A stretch of DNA of 6,424 nucleotides from an uncultured Clostridia bacterium (GCA_947088195.1 CAMUFS010000181.1:1-6424); one strand, 5' to 3'. Positions 1 through 6,424 are shown, numbered from the stretch's first letter. A program made the numbers and translations. Notes: generated from the sequence alone by a model not told the origin.

Positions 1-85
1 TGCACGAATCTAGCGTCCGCTACGTTTTTCACTAAGCGGGAGCGCGGTGACGGAGAATATAGCTGGCTTTGCTATGCGGCCCTCT
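1..85. other. G+C-rich gene-free segment, possible dispersed intergenic repeat
   Basis: By hand count this stretch is 47 of 85 bases G+C, while the neighbouring 86-142 is 11 of 57. It is rich in short inverted matches: ATAGC (59-63) with GCTAT (71-75) around a 7-base loop, CCGCT (17-21) with AGCGG (35-39), and TCAC (29-32) with GTGA (47-50). Plus-strand frame 1 stays open from base 1 to a TGA at 94-96, so an incoming plus-strand gene end cannot be excluded. I could not assign it to a gene. A mobile or dispersed intergenic repeat fits the composition and symmetry, but needs other copies to prove it. Confidence 0.3.
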
Positions 86-88
86 CTC

Positions 89-114
89 AAAAATGACTAT
101 AAAAATCTATATCA
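89..114 (-). terminator. weak terminator-like hairpin downstream of recG
   Basis: Read on the minus strand, TGATATA pairs with TATAgTCA (one bulged G, 6-nt loop; hairpin at 94-114) and is followed at once by TTTTT (89-93). The stem is A+T-rich, so it would be weak. A second A+T-rich hairpin, GATAT / ATATC, lies at 126-141 just after the recG stop. Together they may end the acetyltransferase-recG transcript, but this is tentative. Confidence 0.4.
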
Positions 115-142
115 CTAAATTTAAAGATATAAACAAATATCC

Positions 143-2197
143 TTATAAATTTAATCTATCTAAGCGTTTTTCCATATATTCCTTTAAATATCTGGAAAGC
201 TCTGCATGTTCTTCGTTCTCAAGTTTTATGTCCTTTGCTGCTAGTTGGGATACAGCTTCTGCTGCATCTGTCAATATGGCTGCATCTGAGAAAATGTCTC
301 CGATCTGAAACTCCATGCTGCCGCTCTGCCTGATTCCTAGTAGATCACCGGGACCGCGCAGCCTTAAGTCCTCATTGGCAATGTAGAAACCATCATTTGA
401 TCCATTTAGTATTTTAAGTCGTTCCATTGTCTCCTTTTTGTCTGTGGAGCTGACAAATATACAATAGGATTGTTCCTTTCCTCTTCCCACGCGCCCGCGA
501 AGTTGGTGAAGCTGAGCTAAACCAAAGCGTTCTGCATTCTCCACCATCATCACTGTCGCATTTGGCACATTGACCCCTACCTCCACAACTGTGGTAGAAA
601 CTAACACCTGTATCTCATTTCTCTCATATGCTTCCATAATGCTGTTTTTCTGCTGAGGACGCATTTTTCCATGTAGTACACCTATGGTAATCTTGTCGTC
701 AAGCTCCATGCGAAGCTTATTTGCATAATCCTCCACATTTTCCGCTTCCATCGACTCGCTCTCCTCCACCATTGGACAGATCACATAGATCTGATGTCCG
801 CGAGCCGCCTCTTTTTCTATAAACCGATATGCCTGTGGGCGGTATGAAGTATTGACTACACAATTTTTTATTGGCACACGGTTGGCAGGTAGCTCATCCA
901 CCACAGAAATATCTAGATCTCCATATAAAATAATGGCGAGGGTTCTTGGAATTGGCGTTGCGCTCATAACTAATATATGCACTGCCTCCCCCTTCTCTGC
1001 CAAAAGCTCCCTCTGGCTGACGCCAAAACGATGCTGTTCGTCTGTTATAACCAATGCAAGCTTGTTATAAACTACCTTCTCCTGAATCAAGGCATGTGTG
1101 CCAATAATTATGTCACACTGATGGGTGGCAATGCTCTCACAGGCAATTCTTTTTTCTTTTGCTGTCATAGATCCGGTTAGAAGAATTACTTTTTTATCCA
1201 CACCATGCTCACAGAACAATGTTGTAATGGATTCATAATGCTGCTTTGCTAATACCTCTGTCGGGGCCATAATAGCCCCCTGATAACCATGATTTGCCAC
1301 CTCCAAAAGTGCTAGAATTGCCAAAATTGTCTTGCCTGACCCCACGTCTCCCTGAATCAGACGATTCATTGCACGCTCTCCTTCTAAATCATGCTGAATC
1401 TCTCTCCAAACTCTCTTCTGTGCTCTGGTAAGCTGAAATGGAAGGTTTTTTAAAAATTGTTCCGTTTTCTCACTGCCCTTCATGGGATATGTGTTTTTAG
1501 TAACATCGTTTGCTTCTTTTAAACGGCGGATCGCCAGTAAAAAAAGAAAAAACTCCTCAAATACTAACCTTTTTCTTGCTGTCACAAAGCTATCCATATC
1601 TTTTGGAAAATGAATATTGCGAATGGCAAAGTTATACTCAGCCAGTTGATATTTTTCTCGAACATATGTTGGAAGATATTCTCTTTTCTGGTATTCCTCT
1701 TCTCTCTCTAAAGCCTGACTAACTGCCTTTCTTACTGCGTGGTTGCTAAGTCCTTTTGTCAGGCCATAAACTGGCTGCATCACATCAATCAGTGCATCGT
1801 AATCTGCCAACATAAAAATCTGAGGCTGCTCCATAGTAAGCTGTTTTCCCTTATAAACCATCCTGCCTCGAAGCACACAGCGAGTCCCCCCACGGAGAGA
1901 TTTTTGGAGAAATGCCATATTATACCATGTCACAGGGATACTTCCCGTGGCATCACGGATCGAAGTGGTGACAACCTGAAGATTTTTTATTTTTTTTGCC
2001 GTGGGAGCCCTCTCTATCACCCCCTCCACTGCTACAAGCTTCGTTATCACAAGACCTCCAATCGCCTCTGGCGCCTCATAAATATCATAGCTTCGCGGAT
2101 AATAATGAAGGAGCTCCTCCACTGTGCTCACTCCCAGCTTGCCAAAAAGCTCCTCTGCCTTCTCCCCAACTCCTTTCAATGAACGAATTGAACTCAT
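143..2197 (-). CDS. recG: ATP-dependent DNA helicase RecG
   Basis: RecG is a superfamily 2 double-stranded DNA translocase that remodels stalled replication forks and branch-migrates recombination intermediates. The 684-residue product is full length for the family. The N-terminal wedge/OB-fold region opens with a helix-hairpin-helix-like LKGVGEKAEELF (8-19) and includes the conserved RNIHFP (193-198). Helicase motifs follow in order: Walker A GDVGSGKT (283-290), APTEVLA (311-317), the DEQH box DEQHR (386-390), SATPIPRT (412-419), and motif VI QLRGRVGRG (565-573). The C-terminal RecG signature LRLRGPGDLLGIRQSG (611-626) matches the translocation (TRG) region. The ATG is preceded by AAGGAGG (2202-2208) with a 4-nt gap, slightly short but strong. 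It starts 29 nt after the acetyltransferase stop, so the two are probably cotranscribed. No frameshift or missing motif was seen; identification is secure. Confidence 0.98.
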   Translation of the reverse strand: MSSIRSLKGVGEKAEELFGKLGVSTVEELLHYYPRSYDIYEAPEAIGGLVITKLVAVEGVIERAPTAKKIKNLQVVTTSIRDATGSIPVTWYNMAFLQKSLRGGTRCVLRGRMVYKGKQLTMEQPQIFMLADYDALIDVMQPVYGLTKGLSNHAVRKAVSQALEREEEYQKREYLPTYVREKYQLAEYNFAIRNIHFPKDMDSFVTARKRLVFEEFFLFLLAIRRLKEANDVTKNTYPMKGSEKTEQFLKNLPFQLTRAQKRVWREIQHDLEGERAMNRLIQGDVGSGKTILAILALLEVANHGYQGAIMAPTEVLAKQHYESITTLFCEHGVDKKVILLTGSMTAKEKRIACESIATHQCDIIIGTHALIQEKVVYNKLALVITDEQHRFGVSQRELLAEKGEAVHILVMSATPIPRTLAIILYGDLDISVVDELPANRVPIKNCVVNTSYRPQAYRFIEKEAARGHQIYVICPMVEESESMEAENVEDYANKLRMELDDKITIGVLHGKMRPQQKNSIMEAYERNEIQVLVSTTVVEVGVNVPNATVMMVENAERFGLAQLHQLRGRVGRGKEQSYCIFVSSTDKKETMERLKILNGSNDGFYIANEDLRLRGPGDLLGIRQSGSMEFQIGDIFSDAAILTDAAEAVSQLAAKDIKLENEEHAELSRYLKEYMEKRLDRLNL

Positions 2198-2226
2198 AAC
2201 CCCTCCTTATAGCAACATCATTCTGT

Positions 2227-2853
2227 CTATTTTGTATTTTTGACAGTTTCCCAAATTTCATCGTCAAATACCCTGTCTTTGTAATAATATTTTCTGTCCT
2301 CCTCTGTAATTTCCCGAATAACTTTACATGGATTTCCGGCTGCAATTACTCCGGCTGGAATATCCTTTGTAACTACACTTCCTGCCCCAATCACTGTGTC
2401 TGAGCCAATAGAAACACCGGGTAAAATAACACAGCTACCTCCAATCCATACACGATCTCCAATCGTAATTGGTATTCCATATTCATAGCCTGATTTCCTG
2501 CTTTGTGGGTGAATGGGATGTCCCGCCGTATATAAAGAAACACATGGTCCAAATAGAACATCGTCCCCAATTATGATTTTTCCCACATCCAACATAGTAC
2601 AATAAGCATTTGCGTAAAAGTTTTTTCCTACCTCAATATGTGTCCCATATTCACAATGAAATGGTGGTTCAAAATACATATTCCCCTTATGTACAATTCC
2701 TACTTCCTCAAGACATTTCATTCCCTGAGCCATATCAAATGGCATACATTCATTGTACTGACGAATTATACGCTTCGCCCTTAACTGCTCTTTGATAATG
2801 GTTTCATCCGAAAAATAAGCCATTCCCTTATCTCTTCTTGTTCTGTTATCCAT
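2227..2853 (-). CDS. maa: maltose/galactoside O-acetyltransferase family protein (left-handed beta-helix)
   Basis: This is probably a cytoplasmic enzyme that moves an acetyl group from acetyl-CoA to a sugar hydroxyl (maltose, glucose, galactoside or a related acceptor). The 208-residue length is normal for the Maa/LacA/NodL group. An N-terminal maltose-acetyltransferase-type helical segment (about 11-65) includes YFSDETIIKEQLRAKRI. Imperfect hexapeptide repeats of a left-handed beta-helix follow from about 70 to 170 (IIIGDDVLFG, ITIGDRVWIGG, VSIGSDTVIGAGSVV). The loop with the expected catalytic histidine is TAGHPIHP (109-116), His112 being the likely general base. The end of the helix, IPAGVIAAGNPCKVIR, is typical of acetyl-CoA-binding hexapeptide transferases. 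AAGGAG (2863-2868) lies 9 nt before the ATG. The gene sits between fakA and recG behind a terminator, which is unusual for this cluster. The exact acceptor cannot be read from sequence, so the symbol denotes the family. Confidence 0.9.
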   Translation of the reverse strand: MDNRTRRDKGMAYFSDETIIKEQLRAKRIIRQYNECMPFDMAQGMKCLEEVGIVHKGNMYFEPPFHCEYGTHIEVGKNFYANAYCTMLDVGKIIIGDDVLFGPCVSLYTAGHPIHPQSRKSGYEYGIPITIGDRVWIGGSCVILPGVSIGSDTVIGAGSVVTKDIPAGVIAAGNPCKVIREITEEDRKYYYKDRVFDDEIWETVKNTK

Positions 2854-2873
2854 AATGATACACTCCTTTTTAA

Positions 2874-2903
2874 ATGATATTTGCTCTTTCCTCTAATCGT
2901 CCA
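2874..2903 (-). promoter_or_regulatory. candidate promoter for acetyltransferase-recG
   Basis: Just after the terminator, minus-strand TGGACG (2898-2903, 4 of 6 to TTGACA) and TATCAT (2874-2879, 5 of 6 to TATAAT) are separated by 18 bp. Transcription would start only about 15-20 nt before the ATG, so the ribosome binding site would sit near the 5' end of the RNA. The upstream terminator makes some promoter here likely, but this exact one is a weak match. Confidence 0.4.
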
Positions 2904-2910
2904 CGCACAC

Positions 2911-2941
2911 AAAAAACGCCATGCAGCATTTTTGCACAGCG
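2911..2941 (-). terminator. intrinsic terminator after fakA
   Basis: On the minus strand CGCTGTGCA pairs with TGCATGGCG (9 bp including two G-U pairs) around a 7-nt loop, and is followed directly by TTTTTT (2911-2916). It begins 15 nt past the fakA stop codon. It should end the Asp23-fakA transcript and separate it from the acetyltransferase-recG pair. Confidence 0.8.
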
Positions 2942-2956
2942 CTTTGAATTTCTACA

Positions 2957-4639
2957 TTATTCCACGGACAAAATATAATAATAGATTGGCTGTCCGCCAG
3001 AATGTAGTTCAATATCTACATCGGGATATTTTTCCTTTATCTTCTCTGCAAGCTCATCTGCAGCTTCCTGTTCCATATCACTGCCATAATAGATGCTGAC
3101 AAGCTCACTGTCGCTGTCCATCATAGCGGACACTGTGTCAAATGCCACTGTTCCAATATCCTGACCAACAGAGAGAATGGAGTGATCCCCCAGTCCCATA
3201 ATATCATGTTCTCGAATTTCTTTATCATCAATTACTGTATTTCGCACAGCATATGTCACCTGACCTGTGCGCACATGCTTCATCTCCTCTGTCATGGATT
3301 CTAGATTTTCCTCTGGTGTCCTGTCAGCCATATAATTGATCATTGCTGTAATGCCCTGTGGCACTGTCTTGGATGGCACTACTAAGATCTTCTTATCTTT
3401 CACAAGATAAGTAGCCTGATTTGCTGCCATAATAATATTTGAGTTGTTAGGCAGTATAAATACAGTATCTGCATTCACCTGACCAATCGCCTCTAGCATA
3501 TCCTCGGTACTTGGATTCATCGTCTGCCCGCCCTGAATTAAATAATCCACACCGACGCCCTTAAAGATCTCATCCAGCCCATCTCCCACAGACACTGCAA
3601 TAAAGCCAACCGCTTTTCTCGGCTCTGCTTCTGCTTTCTCCTCTGCTTGTTTCTTGGGCTGTTCCTCCTTTGCTAGCTTCTCGGCATCCTTAATTAATTT
3701 CTCATGATGCTCCTCGCGCATATTATCAATCTTCATGCTGGTCAAGGAACCATACGTAAGAGCACGCTCAATCGCCTGTCCTGGATGATTGGTATGAACA
3801 TGCACTTTCACAATCTCATCGTCAGAAACCACAACCACACAGTCTCCAATCGAACTTAAATAGCTCTTAAAGTCTTGTTCTGCCTGTGCACTAAACTCTT
3901 TTTCCGCCACAATAATAAATTCTGTACAGTAGCCAAACGTGATGTCCGTCTCCTCTGAGCGCTGAATCACTATATCTGTTTTTACAGAGGTGCTGTTCTC
4001 GATCGCGGACAGATCGATCTCTTTTCCCATAAAACCATCATACAAGCCTTTTATCACCTGCATAAGGCCCTGTCCACCGGAATCAACCACTCCCGCCTGC
4101 TTTAACACGGGAAGCATCTCAGGAGTCTGGCTTAAAACATAATCACCATGCTCAATCACACCGCGAATAAACAGTTCTAGATCATCTGTCTCCATCGCAA
4201 GCTCTGCCGCGCGATCTGAGATACCCTTTGCCACAGTGAGAATCGTTCCCTCTTTTGGCTTCATCACTGCCTTGTAGGCCGTCTCAGTCGCCCTCTGAAG
4301 CGCAGTGGAAAGCACCACCGTGTCAAGTGTCTCATACTCTCGAATCACCTTTGTAAATCCACGGAAAAGCTGGGATAAGATAACGCCAGAATTTCCTCTC
4401 GCACCTCTTAAAGAGCCAGAAGAGATCGCCTTCGCCAAGCTCTCCATCGTTGGCTCCTCGATCGCTCCTACCTCCTTCGCCGCTGCCATAATGGTCAGCG
4501 TCATATTGGTGCCTGTGTCTCCATCTGGCACCGGAAAGACATTCAGCTCATTAATCCATTCTTTTTTTGCTTCCAGACTTTTAGCCCCTGCCAAGAACAT
4601 CTTTTTTAACAGGGCTGCATCTATCGTTGTTATAGCCAC
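2957..4639 (-). CDS. fakA: DhaL/DAK2-domain fatty acid kinase FakA (YloV family)
   Basis: FakA phosphorylates fatty acids held by DegV-family FakB proteins, giving acyl-phosphates for phospholipid synthesis through PlsX/PlsY; this is known for the family and assumed here. The 560-residue length fits. The N-terminal DhaL kinase domain (about 1-200) carries the metal/ATP motif PVPDGDTGTN (36-45, with Asp39 and Asp41), LRGARGNSGVILSQ (77-90) and DSGGQGL (186-192). A middle domain with VKVHVHTNHPG (277-287) follows. A strongly charged linker (about 309-342, rich in Lys, Glu and Ala) leads to the C-terminal DegV-like domain, with ILPNNSNIIMAA (395-406) and the terminal GGQPIYYYILSVE. Translation starts at GTG (4637-4639); AAGGAGG (4648-4654) at 8-nt spacing fixes this choice. 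It begins 29 nt after the Asp23-family gene, so they form an operon. No fakB is visible in the window, as is common because FakB genes are usually elsewhere. Confidence 0.95.
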   Translation of the reverse strand: MAITTIDAALLKKMFLAGAKSLEAKKEWINELNVFPVPDGDTGTNMTLTIMAAAKEVGAIEEPTMESLAKAISSGSLRGARGNSGVILSQLFRGFTKVIREYETLDTVVLSTALQRATETAYKAVMKPKEGTILTVAKGISDRAAELAMETDDLELFIRGVIEHGDYVLSQTPEMLPVLKQAGVVDSGGQGLMQVIKGLYDGFMGKEIDLSAIENSTSVKTDIVIQRSEETDITFGYCTEFIIVAEKEFSAQAEQDFKSYLSSIGDCVVVVSDDEIVKVHVHTNHPGQAIERALTYGSLTSMKIDNMREEHHEKLIKDAEKLAKEEQPKKQAEEKAEAEPRKAVGFIAVSVGDGLDEIFKGVGVDYLIQGGQTMNPSTEDMLEAIGQVNADTVFILPNNSNIIMAANQATYLVKDKKILVVPSKTVPQGITAMINYMADRTPEENLESMTEEMKHVRTGQVTYAVRNTVIDDKEIREHDIMGLGDHSILSVGQDIGTVAFDTVSAMMDSDSELVSIYYGSDMEQEAADELAEKIKEKYPDVDIELHSGGQPIYYYILSVE

Positions 4640-4668
4640 AATATGTTCCTCCTTGATTTCACCGGCAA

Positions 4669-5025
4669 TCAGTCAATAACTCTGACACCTTCGACATATA
4701 TATTTATTTTTTCTACCTCCATACCGGTGAATTCCTCAACCTTGTATTTCACGTTATGGATTAAATTATCTGCAACCGCAGATATGCTTACCCCATATAC
4801 AACTATGACATGGAACGCAATCGTAAGCTTATTATCATCAATCACAACGCTTATCCCCTGTGTAAGACTTTCTCTTTTCAGCAGCTTAACCAAGCCATCT
4901 GTCATACTGACATACGCCATACCCACGATTCCGAAACATTCCACGGCAAGCGTACCGGCATATTTTGCAATAACACCAGCATCTATCGTGACCTCACCCA
5001 GAGCTGTATTCATTCGACCTTTCAT
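4669..5025 (-). CDS. yloU: Asp23/Gls24 family envelope stress protein (YloU-like)
   Basis: The 118-residue protein belongs to the Asp23/Gls24 (DUF322) family. It shows the conserved N-terminal pattern GEVTIDAGVIAKYAG (10-24) followed by GIVGMA (33-38), and a C-terminal VEKINIYVEGVRV. It has no signal peptide and no membrane span, so it should be cytoplasmic. Asp23 of Staphylococcus is membrane-anchored through a partner and linked to envelope stress, but the role of the YloU subgroup that always sits beside fakA is not established. GGAGGT (5032-5037) lies 6 nt before the ATG, an excellent ribosome binding site. The 29-nt gap to fakA indicates coupled expression. A TATACT box upstream (5070-5075) suggests its own promoter, and no terminator separates it from the upstream cell-wall gene. 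Confidence 0.95.
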   Translation of the reverse strand: MKGRMNTALGEVTIDAGVIAKYAGTLAVECFGIVGMAYVSMTDGLVKLLKRESLTQGISVVIDDNKLTIAFHVIVVYGVSISAVADNLIHNVKYKVEEFTGMEVEKINIYVEGVRVID

Positions 5026-5069
5026 CTAATTACCTCCATCCTCTGCTTCTAACTTATTCGGATATTTTG

Positions 5070-5075
5070 AGTATA
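5070..5075 (-). promoter_or_regulatory. candidate -10 box for the Asp23-fakA operon
   Basis: Minus-strand TATACT (5 of 6 to TATAAT) lies 45 nt upstream of the Asp23-family start codon, in the 81-nt gap after the cell-wall gene. At 17-bp spacing only a poor T-rich -35 (TTTTCT) is found. No convincing terminator ends the cell-wall gene here, so read-through could also supply the operon. Confidence 0.4.
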
Positions 5076-5106
5076 CCCCATTTTTACCAAAAAGAAAACC
5101 ACTTTC

Positions 5107-6081
5107 TTAATATCTTGTAATACATTCTGCATAAATGCTATCCAAATACTCTTTTGTCAAAACTCCATCCCAATGAATCATACAGTTTCCACCGTAATTC
5201 GCCTCCGTGGTAATCAAACTATCCTGTGTCTTTCCAATAACAAAAACAGTATGACCATCTGCGACAAATGTATCCTTTGAAGAGCTATAGCGAAGGTAGT
5301 CTCCTACCTTAACCTTATCAAAGGAATAGGCATATTCCGTTCTTCCCGCTTCCACTCCAAAAACCTCATCTGAGAGTTTTCTCGCAAATCCATCACACTG
5401 ATACCCCCGCACATTGCCAAGCGTATACGAATTACAATACATAAGCCCATTCAGTGCATGATTGCAAGGCGTGCTCGTCACGGTATCACTGTAATCGGTA
5501 GAACCATCAAGACCAATATGATTCCAATACATATTGTTAGGATATTTTGTTCTCATATTATTGATGGTATCTGTGATCCCTGAAGTAAAATCCTGCTGCT
5601 GTACGACATCTTGCCGCCATGCTCCAGAACCGTCCAGAAAACAGCCGTCCACCCAGCTATTTACTGCCATAGCCCCATTGGAATAAAAATAATACCACAC
5701 GCCGGACATCTCCTGCCAGCCTGTCTTCATCACACCAGAGGAATCTAGCAGATACCACGTGCCATCCGCGTCACAGAGCCAGCCTGTATGCATCCCTCCA
5801 TCTGCATCAAAATAGTACCAATTTCCATCTATCCACCACCAACCAATTATCATATAGCCAGTGTCATCAAAGGCGTACCATTTCTCTCCATCCGAAAGCC
5901 ACATCTGACGCGCATAGGTACCATCTTGAAACTGCACCCACCAGCCTGTTTCATCATGGCGCCAGTATCCTTCCGCCGCTGCATGAGCGGTGATGCCAGC
6001 GCTCATAAGACCTACTACAATAGCTCCCACTGTCACTGCTTTCTTTATCTTGGAGTATAATCTGTTATGTATGTCTCTCAT
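5107..6081 (-). CDS. secreted cell-wall-binding repeat protein with C-terminal CHAP/NlpC-P60-like Cys/His domain
   Basis: This 324-residue protein is probably exported and held on the cell wall. A Sec signal peptide is clear: basic n-region (1-14, ending KIKK), hydrophobic core AVTVGAIVVGLMSAGITA (15-32) and likely cleavage after AHA near 34. Residues about 36-155 form five or six choline-binding-type repeats of roughly 20 residues, each a W/Y-rich beta-hairpin with Gly-Trp (for example GWWWIDGNWYYFDADGGM, 80-97). Wall ligands for such repeats in Clostridia need not be choline. The C-terminal region (about 165-324) has Cys229 in GYQCDGFARKLSDEVFG, His277 in ADGHTVFVIG and a polar EANYGGN (293-299), an order resembling the Cys-His-polar triad of CHAP or NlpC/P60 peptidases. 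Peptidoglycan cleavage is inferred, not shown. The start is chosen because it gives an intact signal peptide; the ribosome binding site is weak (ATGG about 8 nt upstream). A strong promoter lies about 85 nt upstream. Confidence 0.88.
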   Translation of the reverse strand: MRDIHNRLYSKIKKAVTVGAIVVGLMSAGITAHAAAEGYWRHDETGWWVQFQDGTYARQMWLSDGEKWYAFDDTGYMIIGWWWIDGNWYYFDADGGMHTGWLCDADGTWYLLDSSGVMKTGWQEMSGVWYYFYSNGAMAVNSWVDGCFLDGSGAWRQDVVQQQDFTSGITDTINNMRTKYPNNMYWNHIGLDGSTDYSDTVTSTPCNHALNGLMYCNSYTLGNVRGYQCDGFARKLSDEVFGVEAGRTEYAYSFDKVKVGDYLRYSSSKDTFVADGHTVFVIGKTQDSLITTEANYGGNCMIHWDGVLTKEYLDSIYAECITRY

Positions 6082-6108
6082 GATTTATCCATTTCTGCGC
6101 TGATCTTG

Positions 6109-6125
6109 ACAAATTATAAATTTGT
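6109..6125. repeat. perfect 7-bp palindrome in the cell-wall gene leader
   Basis: ACAAATT and AATTTGT flank a 3-base centre (ATA). It lies between the predicted transcription start and the start codon, about 28 nt before the ATG. It could be an operator for a dimeric repressor. It is wholly A+T-rich apart from one pair, so chance is possible. Confidence 0.35.
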
Positions 6126-6165
6126 GCTGGCAGTGCAATTTTCTAGAATTTTTGATTTACACCTC

Positions 6166-6194
6166 ATTCTACCACAATTTTCTTTCGCCGTAAA
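6166..6194 (-). promoter_or_regulatory. sigma-A type extended -10 promoter of the cell-wall protein gene
   Basis: On the minus strand TTTACG (6189-6194, 4 of 6 to TTGACA), a 17-bp spacer and TAGAAT (6166-6171, 5 of 6 to TATAAT) form a good vegetative promoter. TGG immediately before the -10 gives an extended -10 (TGN) match. The predicted start near 6159 leaves a leader of about 78 nt. This placement puts the structured element at 6264-6378 upstream of the promoter, outside this leader. Confidence 0.65.
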
Positions 6195-6263
6195 GGATTT
6201 CCGGTCATATGGCTCTTCCAGAATTTTACATAATATTCACATATACCTCAAAAATCCACATGG

Positions 6264-6378
6264 CCAAGACACTATTATCCTCCATCCCCACTCCAAATGT
6301 AACAGACGTTAAGAGCGATACTAACCCGCTAAGCACTGACATTTTTCAATAGGTTCCTTGAAGATAATAGTGCCTTGG
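6264..6378 (-). ncRNA. candidate structured RNA or inverted-repeat element, unassigned
   Basis: The ends form a 16-bp inverted repeat (6363-6378 with 6264-6279). Only one position is not Watson-Crick: on the minus strand it is a G-U pair and on the plus strand an A-C mismatch, so a minus-strand RNA is favoured. Inside, a helix TTCAA/TTGAA (6358-6362 with 6345-6349, 8-nt loop) starts directly after the outer stem. A second arm AAATGTCAG (6336-6344) pairs with 6295-6305 through a 2-nt bulge and may be capped by AGCG/CGCT (6327-6330 with 6314-6317). A purine-rich strand (6280-6294) joins it back to the outer stem. This is a compact three-way junction. It matches no riboswitch or RNA family I recognise. 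TATAAA (6385-6390) could be a -10 placing the RNA start at the stem, but no -35 is visible. A small mobile element is the alternative. Confidence 0.4.
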
Positions 6379-6424
6379 ATATACTTTATACAAAACATCC
6401 TTATAGGTTATTTGTGATTGTGGG

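Larger units (their letters stand above)
6082..6424. other. 343-base region without a convincing gene
   Basis: This upstream stretch holds the promoter, leader palindrome and structured element listed separately. The remainder (6195-6263 and 6379-6424) is A+T-rich, with no recognised motif. A minus-strand reading frame of 38 codons (6226-6342) exists but overlaps the inverted repeat, and I do not call it as a gene. No end of an upstream gene is recognisable at the window edge. Confidence 0.6.

Noticed and set aside
69..308. Plus-strand frame of 79 codons at the left end
   Set aside because: Most of it is antisense to the recG 3' end and across an A+T-rich gap; composition is that of non-coding sequence.
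1739..2182. Plus-strand open frame of 147 codons
   Set aside because: It lies wholly antisense to the well-supported recG N-terminal region and has no recognisable domain.
2085..2345. Minus-strand frame of 86 codons spanning the acetyltransferase-recG junction
   Set aside because: It overlaps two solid genes in another frame, and its product has no sensible domain.
4305..5029. Two plus-strand open frames of 124 and 128 codons antisense to fakA and the Asp23-family gene
   Set aside because: Both mirror strongly conserved coding sequence on the other strand and show no family features; they are by-products of codon use.
5090..5106. Terminator after the cell-wall protein gene
   Set aside because: Only a 4-5 bp A+T-rich hairpin with T-rich sequence is present; too weak to call.
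6264..6378. Known riboswitch or T-box leader for the cell-wall gene
   Set aside because: No T-box GGGUGGNACCGCG and no signature recalled for c-di-GMP, c-di-AMP, purine, glycine or SAM switches was found, and the best promoter lies downstream of the element.

Overview
The window looks like a chromosomal segment of a Gram-positive Firmicute, most likely a member of Clostridia in or near the Lachnospiraceae. The reasons are the Asp23-like / DhaL-DegV-like kinase / recG gene order, strong AGGAGG-type ribosome binding sites, and a secreted protein with choline-binding-type aromatic/glycine repeats. This placement rests on gene content only. All five convincing genes lie on the minus strand, so transcription runs from high to low coordinates.

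Layout in transcription order. Positions 6424-6082 hold no convincing gene, but contain a 115-nt inverted-repeat element (6264-6378) that folds into a plausible three-way-junction RNA. A well-formed extended -10 promoter (6166-6194) follows, then a small palindrome in the 5' leader. Next come a secreted cell-wall-binding protein with a C-terminal Cys/His hydrolase-like domain (6081-5107), an Asp23/Gls24-family protein (5025-4669), and a FakA/YloV-type fatty acid kinase with a GTG start (4639-2957). A good intrinsic terminator (2911-2941) closes that unit. A maltose/galactoside O-acetyltransferase-family gene (2853-2227) and recG (2197-143) follow, probably as a two-gene unit with its own weak promoter. 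Downstream of recG is an A+T-rich stretch with a weak terminator-like hairpin, then an abrupt switch at about position 85 to a G+C-rich, gene-free segment at the window edge.

Functionally, the core is the conserved Firmicute housekeeping cluster: an Asp23-family protein, a fatty acid kinase that feeds exogenous or recycled acyl chains to phospholipid synthesis, and the RecG fork-remodelling helicase. Two genes look like lineage-specific additions: the acetyltransferase between fakA and recG, placed behind a terminator, and the cell-wall protein upstream of the Asp23 gene. No phage, CRISPR, toxin-antitoxin or biosynthetic system is visible. The least explained sequences are the structured element at 6264-6378 and the G+C-rich segment at 1-85.
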